Shown here piece after piece: positions 23,051 through 27,129 of a stretch of 27,129 bases of DNA. The DNA comes from Clostridia bacterium (GTDB taxonomy: Bacteria > Bacillota > Clostridia > Oscillospirales > CAG-272). The stretch lies in NCBI GenBank assembly GCA_900768535.1, contig CAAGDE010000115.1, forward strand, positions 1 to 27,129, written 5' to 3'. How positions within the stretch are numbered: the first letter of the stretch is position 1; every line of letters begins with the position of its first letter. The notes under the pieces are model-generated. The model was not told the origin of the DNA. It saw only the letters and a program-made list of their open reading frames with translations, and did not search any database. The position numbers and the translations under genes were made by a program.

Positions 23051-23083
23051 GTGCGGAAGCCTGCAAAATTTGCTTCCTCCCAC
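23051..23083 (-). promoter_or_regulatory. Probable ribosomal protein L1 mRNA-binding site
   Basis: In the leader of rplK the minus strand carries GTGGGAGGAAGC paired with GCTTCCGCAC: 3 bp, an asymmetric internal loop (GGA against G), then 6 bp. The string GUGGGAGG and the uneven loop match the L1-binding region of 23S rRNA and known L11-operon leaders. L1 would bind here to repress rplK-rplA. Confidence 0.65.
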
Positions 23084-23133
23084 TGTTCAGGCAATCACCG
23101 ATTGCGTGCTTGCCTGTTTGACGCAGAGCTGCG

Positions 23134-23685
23134 TCAGCTGTTCGACTCCAGCAGCTTCACGGCGCCTGTTTCAAGCTCCACCGGCATATCGCGGTGACCT
23201 CTCCTGACCAGTACCGTTACGTTCTTCAGGTCATCCGAAATCGACTGCACGGTTCCGGTATAGCCTTCAAACAGTCCGCTGATAATCGTCACAGTGTCTC
23301 CGATCGCGTAGGACACACGGATCTGCGGCGCGCTTTCAATCGACAGCGCGGCAACCTCGTCCTCCGTCAGCGGAGTGGGTCTGGAGCCGGGACCGACGAA
23401 ACCCGTCACACCGGTGATATTCCGCACCGCGTGCCAGCTTTCCTCGTTCATAATCATCTTGATATAAACATAGGACGGGAAAATTTTGACCTCGACCTCT
23501 TTTTCCACCTCTCCGTTCTTCTCGATCACGGTTTCGGTCGGAATGCGGATGTCGAAAATCTGATCGCCCAAGCCTCTGTTTTCGATGATCTTCTCCAGGC
23601 TGGTTTTAACCTTGTTTTCGTAGCCCGAATAGGTGTGCGCAACATACCACCGGGGGCCTACATTCATTTCATTGATATCACTCAT
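23134..23685 (-). CDS. nusG: Transcription termination/antitermination factor NusG
   Basis: NusG binds RNA polymerase and links it to Rho or the ribosome. The 183-residue protein has an NGN domain (RWYVAHTYSGYENKVK at 12-27, then KIFPSYVYIKM and VRNITGVTGFVG) and a C-terminal KOW motif (about 128-147, GDTVTIISGLFEGYTGTV). The ATG at 23685 is 2 bases past the secE stop with no clear ribosome site, so coupling is likely; a second ATG six codons in is possible. Confidence 0.97.
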   Translation of the reverse strand: MSDINEMNVGPRWYVAHTYSGYENKVKTSLEKIIENRGLGDQIFDIRIPTETVIEKNGEVEKEVEVKIFPSYVYIKMIMNEESWHAVRNITGVTGFVGPGSRPTPLTEDEVAALSIESAPQIRVSYAIGDTVTIISGLFEGYTGTVQSISDDLKNVTVLVRRGHRDMPVELETGAVKLLESNS

Positions 23686-23687
23686 GA

Positions 23688-24086
23688 TCAGCTGAACAGT
23701 CCGATCAGGGCAAGGATTCCTTTACTGAGTCCCAGGTCAAGCAGACCGATGATCAGCGCGCAGACGATCAGCGCAATCAGAACCACGACCGTACTTCTCT
23801 TGGTCTCCGCCCACGACAGCCACGTTACACGCTTGACTTCGCTTTCGAATTCTCCCGCAACCTTGCTGACCTTTGCACGGTTCCGGATAGCAAGCACGAT
23901 GACCGCAACCAGAATCGCCGCGAGGATTCCCTCCACAACGATGTTCCCGACGCTCATGCTGAACTTTCCGCCAGAGAAGGACGAGACAACCGGAATTGCC
24001 ATCAGAGCCAGATACATGGCACCGAACAGCCCGACCGCAAACCATCTGAGGACACCCTTTTTATTGATGAAGCTTTTTACACTCAT
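23688..24086 (-). CDS. secE: Preprotein translocase subunit SecE, long form
   Basis: SecE clamps the SecY channel. The conserved C-terminal part (about 78-132) has the amphipathic FESEVKRVTWLSWAETKR followed by the essential membrane helix. Before it lies an N-terminal extension with two more hydrophobic helices (about 13-35 and 45-68), giving three in total over 132 residues, as in E. coli; most Gram-positive SecE proteins have only one helix and about 60 residues. GAGGG lies 8 bases before the ATG. The partner secA is also in this window. Confidence 0.93.
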   Translation of the reverse strand: MSVKSFINKKGVLRWFAVGLFGAMYLALMAIPVVSSFSGGKFSMSVGNIVVEGILAAILVAVIVLAIRNRAKVSKVAGEFESEVKRVTWLSWAETKRSTVVVLIALIVCALIIGLLDLGLSKGILALIGLFS

Positions 24087-24100
24087 TTTTACGCCCTCGC

Positions 24101-24262
24101 TTACTTCGTTTCTTTATGAAGTGTATGCTTGCGGCAGTACTTGCAATACTTCATGAGTTCCAGTCTGTCCGGGTCATTTTTCTTGTTTTTCTTGGTGTCA
24201 TAATTTCTCTGCTTGCACTCACTGCAGGCAAGAGTCACTTTGACTCGTGCATCATTAGCCAT
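24101..24262 (-). CDS. rpmG: 50S ribosomal protein L33
   Basis: This 53-residue protein is read directly from the sequence: it starts MANDARVKVTLACSEC and ends KHTLHKETK. Cys13, Cys16, Cys40 and Cys43 form the two CXXC zinc knuckles of the C+ form of L33. The ATG at 24262 follows GGGAGG by 9 bases. It is first in the operon, 14 bases before secE, the standard bacterial order. Confidence 0.96.
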   Translation of the reverse strand: MANDARVKVTLACSECKQRNYDTKKNKKNDPDRLELMKYCKYCRKHTLHKETK

Positions 24263-24336
24263 TTAGCGGCACCTCCCATTATGAATTATTTGATCCTGCC
24301 CGAAGGCGGACCCGTGTACCTCCCTCCCGAAAGCAT

Positions 24337-24368
24337 CGGGCGCCGGTTTCCCGGTTGCGCATCGCCCG
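24337..24368 (-). promoter_or_regulatory. Structured element in the rpmG operon leader
   Basis: The roughly 155-base leader contains a nested fold on the minus strand: outer stem CGGGCG/CGCCCG with an 8-base left bulge, and inner CCGG-GAAA-CCGG. Smaller hairpins lie before (CCTCT/AGAGG then five T near 24400) and after it. A known class is not recognised; it could be an attenuator of the rpmG-rplA operon. Confidence 0.4.
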
Positions 24369-24423
24369 AAAATTTCCGCGGCACAAGACCGCAAAGAAAA
24401 AGCCCTCTCGCAGAGGTACTGAT

Positions 24424-24452
24424 ATTATACCACATTCCGATGGGCTTGTCAA
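24424..24452 (-). promoter_or_regulatory. Promoter of rpmG-secE-nusG-rplK-rplA
   Basis: TTGACA (24447-24452) and TATAAT (24424-24429) are perfect boxes with 17 bases between and TGTGG before the -10 box. This strength fits a ribosomal protein operon. Confidence 0.93.
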
Positions 24453-24496
24453 GTCCCTTTTATCATTTTTTCGTCTGTTTTCCATGATATTCTTCC

Positions 24497-24535
24497 AAAA
24501 AAGCACCGGATCCCCTCCTCGGTTCACCGGTGCCT
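24497..24535 (-). terminator. Intrinsic terminator of the ymdB-cysE-tmk operon
   Basis: On the minus strand GCACCGG pairs with CCGGTGC across a 17-base loop and is followed by six T. It lies about 20 bases past the tmk stop and just before the rpmG promoter. Confidence 0.85.
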
Positions 24536-24553
24536 TATCAAACGGTTCCTCCG

Positions 24554-25192
24554 TCAGGGCTTGGGACAGAGTCCGAAGGTCTTTCCCACCGCTTTCCGGA
24601 TCGCCGCCTGTGTTTCTTCGATGCTCCCGGCGGCGCTGACGGTGACGATGCGGTCGCGTTCCCGCAGGCGGTCGAAGGTCTGCATGAATTTTGCCCGGAC
24701 CGCCGCCAGCTTTTCGCGTGTTTCGTAAATCTCCTTCGCTCCCCCCCGCGCCTCGATCCGTGCAAGGCTCTCCTCCGGTGTCAGATCCAGGAAAATGCAC
24801 AGATCCGGGCGGCGGATCTGCGGGCAGTCCAGGTTCATCCGTGCCACCCAGTCCGGGTCGGTCTCGCTCCCCTGGTAGGCAAGCGTGGAGTAATAGTAGC
24901 GGTCGCAGATAACGTCCCGACCCGCCGACAGGTGTACCTCCATGCCGTCCGCCGGATCGGTGTTGTGGCGGATGCGATCCAGCACAAAGAGTGCCGCCAG
25001 CTCGCACGGGGTGCTCGGCACCGCGCCCGACAACGCCCGCCGGAGCATTCTTCCGGACTCTCCCCCGGTCGGCTCGGCAGTGGTAACGACCTGCCGCCCC
25101 TGCGCACGGAGCCAGTCGGCAAGGAGCGCGATGTGCGTGGTCTTTCCCGCACCGTCAATTCCTTCAAAAACGATCAGACGTCCCGCTTCCAT
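24554..25192 (-). CDS. tmk: Thymidylate kinase
   Basis: Tmk phosphorylates dTMP to dTDP with ATP. The 212-residue protein has the P-loop FEGIDGAGKT (9-18), the CDRYYYSTLAYQG substrate segment and LCIFLDLTPEESLARI. The start at 25192 has AGGAGG six bases upstream and lies inside the end of cysE (29-base overlap); a longer frame to 25234 lacks a site. The last residues, GKTFGLCPKP, are translated from repeat element C, so the repeat has replaced or extended the natural C-terminus; catalytic parts are intact. Confidence 0.95.
   Translation of the reverse strand: MEAGRLIVFEGIDGAGKTTHIALLADWLRAQGRQVVTTAEPTGGESGRMLRRALSGAVPSTPCELAALFVLDRIRHNTDPADGMEVHLSAGRDVICDRYYYSTLAYQGSETDPDWVARMNLDCPQIRRPDLCIFLDLTPEESLARIEARGGAKEIYETREKLAAVRAKFMQTFDRLRERDRIVTVSAAGSIEETQAAIRKAVGKTFGLCPKP
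24556..24583. repeat. Decayed copy of the two-hairpin repeat (C)
   Basis: AGGGCTTGGGACAGAGTCCG and the following AAGGTCTT match the GGTCTT-proximal half of A and B, with one mismatch in the TTGGGAC/GTCCGAA stem. The second hairpin is missing. It lies inside the end of tmk and supplies its stop codon region. Confidence 0.75.
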
Positions 25193-25880
25193 TTCCGTCC
25201 TCCTGTCTGTCCTCTGCCGCTTCCAGCTCTGCAATCCGCTCCTCCAGCCGCCGCAGCTCCTGCGCCACGGGGTCCGGAATGTGAATCTGATCCAGATCGT
25301 CCTTCACCTTCACGCCGCCGCGCCGCACGACCTTTGCAGGGATTCCCACCGCCGTGCAGTCCTTCGGCACCTCGTGCAGAACCACCGCGTTCGCCGCGAC
25401 CTTGCTCCGCGAACCGATCTTCACGGGTCCCAGAATCTTCGCACCCGCGCCGACCATCACATTGTCGCCCAGCGTGGGGTGCCGCTTGCCGACATCCTTT
25501 CCCGTGCCGCCCAGCGTCACGCCCTGGTAAATGGTGCAGTTGTCGCCGATTTCCGCCGTCTCTCCGATCACAACCCCCATGCCGTGGTCAATGACCAGCC
25601 CCTTGCCGATCTTGGCACCGGGGTGAATTTCAATTCCGGTAAAATGCCGCGCAGCCTGACTGACCAGGCGCGCCAGGAAGGGATGACCGTTCTCCAGCAG
25701 CTGATGTGCCTTGCGATGTGCAATGATCGCGTGAACACCGGAATACAGCAGCAGGATCTCCGCCGTGCTTCTCGCGGCAGGGTCGCGGGTTTTGACCGCC
25801 ATTACGGTCTGTGCGACATCCCGCAGGAATTCGTCATGCGCCGCTTTTCTGCGCGCAAAAAATCCAACCTTTTTCTCCAT
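25164..25880 (-). CDS. cysE: Serine O-acetyltransferase
   Basis: CysE makes O-acetylserine from serine and acetyl-CoA, the substrate of CysK. The 238-residue protein has an alpha-helical N-terminus (about 20-80) and a left-handed beta-helix with hexapeptide repeats: IHPGAKIGKGLVIDHGMGVV with His99, GETAEIGDNCTIYQGVTLGGTG, and KRHPTLGD with His134. The C-terminus after 205 is a charged helix (ELRRLEERIAELEAAED) that may form a coiled coil. It is the short Gram-positive type. AGGAGG lies 5 bases before the ATG, right after ymdB. It is in a different operon from cysK, with no ACCTA-N9-TAGGT sites seen upstream. Confidence 0.94.
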   Translation of the reverse strand: MEKKVGFFARRKAAHDEFLRDVAQTVMAVKTRDPAARSTAEILLLYSGVHAIIAHRKAHQLLENGHPFLARLVSQAARHFTGIEIHPGAKIGKGLVIDHGMGVVIGETAEIGDNCTIYQGVTLGGTGKDVGKRHPTLGDNVMVGAGAKILGPVKIGSRSKVAANAVVLHEVPKDCTAVGIPAKVVRRGGVKVKDDLDQIHIPDPVAQELRRLEERIAELEAAEDRQEDGNGSGTSDRF

Positions 25881-25892
25881 CGGAGCCTCCTC

Positions 25893-26648
25893 TCAGAACA
25901 CCACCCGCTCCGGGCGCTTCGTGTCCAAATCAAACACCGTGCCGTGAATCTCCACGGGTCCCGCCGCAACGGCAAACCGCCCCGGCATCAGGGTGCGGAA
26001 CCGGTTCAGCACGCTCTCCGTCTCGGTTCCGATGATCCCGCCCGTGGGTCCGCTCATGCCGAGATCGGTCTGCCACATCGAGCCGCCCGGCAAAACCTGT
26101 TCATCGGCGGTGGTGACGTGCGTGTGCGTGCCGAACATCACCGAAATGCGACCGTCAAACGCGCGCGCAATCGCCCATTTCTCGCTCGTTGCCTCGGCAT
26201 GGATATCCATTACGGAAAGATCATACCGCCCTGCCTCGCGTGCAAGAATCTTATCCACCGTGTCAAACGGATCGGCAAACGAATCCATAAAGACCCGTCC
26301 GCACAGGTTGATGCACAGCACCCGCCAGCCGGAAAAATCCAGCACCGTATACCCCGTTCCGGGCGCGGCGGCAGGATAATTGGCGGGACGGATGAGGCGC
26401 CGGTCGGACTCCAGCAGGGGGATGATATCCTTCTGCCCGAAGGCGTGGTTCCCCAGCGTCATGGCATCCACTCCGGCATCAAACAGCCGCTTTGCCTCAC
26501 CTGCGTTGATCCCCCGGATTTCGGCGGCGTTCTCCCCGTTTGCAATCACAAAATCAATTTTGTTCGCCCGGCGAAACTGCCAAAGCGCCTTTTCCAAATA
26601 CTCCACCGTCACACTGCCGACGATGTCTCCCACTGCGAGAATGCGCAT
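25893..26648 (-). CDS. ymdB: YmdB-family metallophosphoesterase (2',3'-cAMP phosphodiesterase)
   Basis: The 251-residue protein matches the TIGR00282/YmdB family, whose Bacillus member cleaves cyclic nucleotides such as 2',3'-cAMP and influences biofilm and motility choice. All metal-site residues are at the Bacillus numbering: Asp8 (VGDIVG), Glu39 and Asn40 (NGENAA), Asn67 and His68 (GNHAF), His150 (DIHAEAT), His175 and His177 (GTHTHV). AAAGGA lies six bases before the ATG. It heads the ymdB-cysE-tmk operon, which diverges from the DUF378 gene. Confidence 0.93.
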   Translation of the reverse strand: MRILAVGDIVGSVTVEYLEKALWQFRRANKIDFVIANGENAAEIRGINAGEAKRLFDAGVDAMTLGNHAFGQKDIIPLLESDRRLIRPANYPAAAPGTGYTVLDFSGWRVLCINLCGRVFMDSFADPFDTVDKILAREAGRYDLSVMDIHAEATSEKWAIARAFDGRISVMFGTHTHVTTADEQVLPGGSMWQTDLGMSGPTGGIIGTETESVLNRFRTLMPGRFAVAAGPVEIHGTVFDLDTKRPERVVF

Positions 26649-26682
26649 ACGTGATCCTTTCTGTCCAAAACCGTCTCTTACT

Positions 26683-26693
26683 ATTATACCACA
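26683..26693 (-). promoter_or_regulatory. Promoter of ymdB-cysE-tmk
   Basis: The minus strand reads TGTGG-TATAAT, an extended -10 box. The -35 position (TTCCAT) is poor. The leader is about 30 bases. Confidence 0.7.
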
Positions 26694-26764
26694 CCCGCGA
26701 CCGAAATGGAACCGGTAAATCGAAAAAAAACGTTTTTCCGCACATAAAATTCGCTGCCCCGCGG

Positions 26765-26770
26765 TATACT
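26765..26770 (+). promoter_or_regulatory. Possible -10 box of the DUF378 gene
   Basis: TATACT lies 36 bases before the start codon. No convincing -35 box is seen 16-18 bases upstream. Confidence 0.35.
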
Positions 26771-26805
26771 ACGGGTGAAGTCCGAAAAAAAGGAGATGAA
26801 AAAGC

Positions 26806-27021
26806 ATGATTATGGATCGAATCGCGCTGATTCTGACGATTATCGGCGCGCTGAACTGGGGCAGTATCGGACTGTTCAAATTTGACATCGTAGCATGGAT
26901 CACCGGCGGTCAGACCTCTGTCGTTGCGCGAATCATTTATACCCTCGTGGCTCTCGCAGGCATCTGGTGTATCTCGCTCCTCTTCCGTCCCCGCGACATC
27001 GCAGAGAGTGAGAACAGATAA
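26806..27021 (+). CDS. DUF378 small membrane protein
   Basis: The 71-residue protein has two transmembrane helices (about 5-24 and 38-60) with the DUF378 pattern IALILTIIGALNWGSIGLF, FDIVAWI and ARIIYTLVALAGI. Bacillus YuzA is a member; the function is unknown. AGGAG lies 10 bases before the ATG at 26806; an ATG two codons later is possible. The stop is 7 bases from the AAGACC end of repeat A2. Confidence 0.88.
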   Translation: MIMDRIALILTIIGALNWGSIGLFKFDIVAWITGGQTSVVARIIYTLVALAGIWCISLLFRPRDIAESENR

Positions 27022-27024
27022 GGG

Positions 27025-27122
27025 GGGGAAGACCTTGGGGCTCTGCCCCAAACCCCGCCTAAACCTTTCTTAGAAGAAAGGTTTAGGAATCCAAAGAATT
27101 TCCCTGAGAAGGGCATACCCCC
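27025..27122. repeat. Dispersed two-hairpin repeat, copy A2
   Basis: It is the reverse complement of A1 (19-116) over 98 bp with one difference. Outside these limits the sequences differ, so the element boundaries are clear. It begins right after the DUF378 gene and contains the same 14-bp and 7-bp stems. Confidence 0.9.
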
Positions 27123-27129
27123 CAACGAA

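Noticed and set aside
24263..24417. tRNA gene between tmk and rpmG
   Set aside because: The hairpins do not form a cloverleaf, and no T-loop GTTCGA-type sequence or acceptor pairing is seen.

Overview
The window looks like chromosomal DNA from a GC-rich, low-copy-repeat Firmicute of class Clostridia (Oscillospiraceae-like gut anaerobe, inferred). The signs are the block rpmG-secE-nusG-rplK-rplA, strong AGGAGG ribosome binding sites, Gram-positive TRTGn-type extended -10 promoters, an Rrf2 regulator next to cysteine desulfurase and mnmA (the Bacillus cymR-yrvO-trmU neighbourhood), a YmdB-type phosphodiesterase and DUF378. I see no rRNA, tRNA, CRISPR, phage or insertion sequence. Both ends of the window are inverted copies of one 98-bp repeat (97/98 identical), so the window is probably a contig that broke at repeats.

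Layout. 1-116: repeat A1. 117-887 (-): sugar phosphate isomerase/epimerase with its own promoter. 979-5898 (-): six-gene sulfur operon cysK-pdxK-iscS-iscU-mnmA-rrf2 from a near-consensus promoter carrying two ACCTA-N9-TAGGT palindromes, probably operators for the encoded Rrf2 protein. 6049-8121 (-): alpha-L-rhamnosidase-like glycosidase with a consensus promoter that holds a 12-bp palindrome. 8389-18410 (-): secA followed without a visible terminator by two polytopic membrane proteins of unknown family and a heterodimeric ABC exporter flanking a DUF1854 protein; one exporter subunit carries a zinc ribbon. 18602-19099 (+): trmL. 19080-19847 (-): an unknown protein, perhaps a cut-down glucuronate-isomerase relative. 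20196-21800 (+): MutS-like ATPase without a mismatch-recognition domain. These last two genes diverge, and each has the same two-hairpin repeat (B1, B2) in its 5' leader. 21894-24262 (-): rpmG-secE-nusG-rplK-rplA with a structured leader and an L1-type mRNA site before rplK. 24554-26648 (-): ymdB-cysE-tmk; the end of tmk is coded by a decayed repeat copy (C). 26806-27021 (+): DUF378 membrane protein. 27025-27122: repeat A2.

How the genes fit together. CysE (O-acetylserine) and CysK (cysteine) feed IscS; PdxK makes the PLP that CysK and IscS need; IscS passes sulfur to IscU for Fe-S clusters and to MnmA for tRNA U34 thiolation; the Rrf2 protein, with an IscR-like cysteine patch, probably senses cluster or cysteine status and represses the operon.

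The best candidates for undescribed biology are the secA-linked exporter module, the gene-abutting two-hairpin repeat family with compensating stem changes, and the paired Rrf2 operators.
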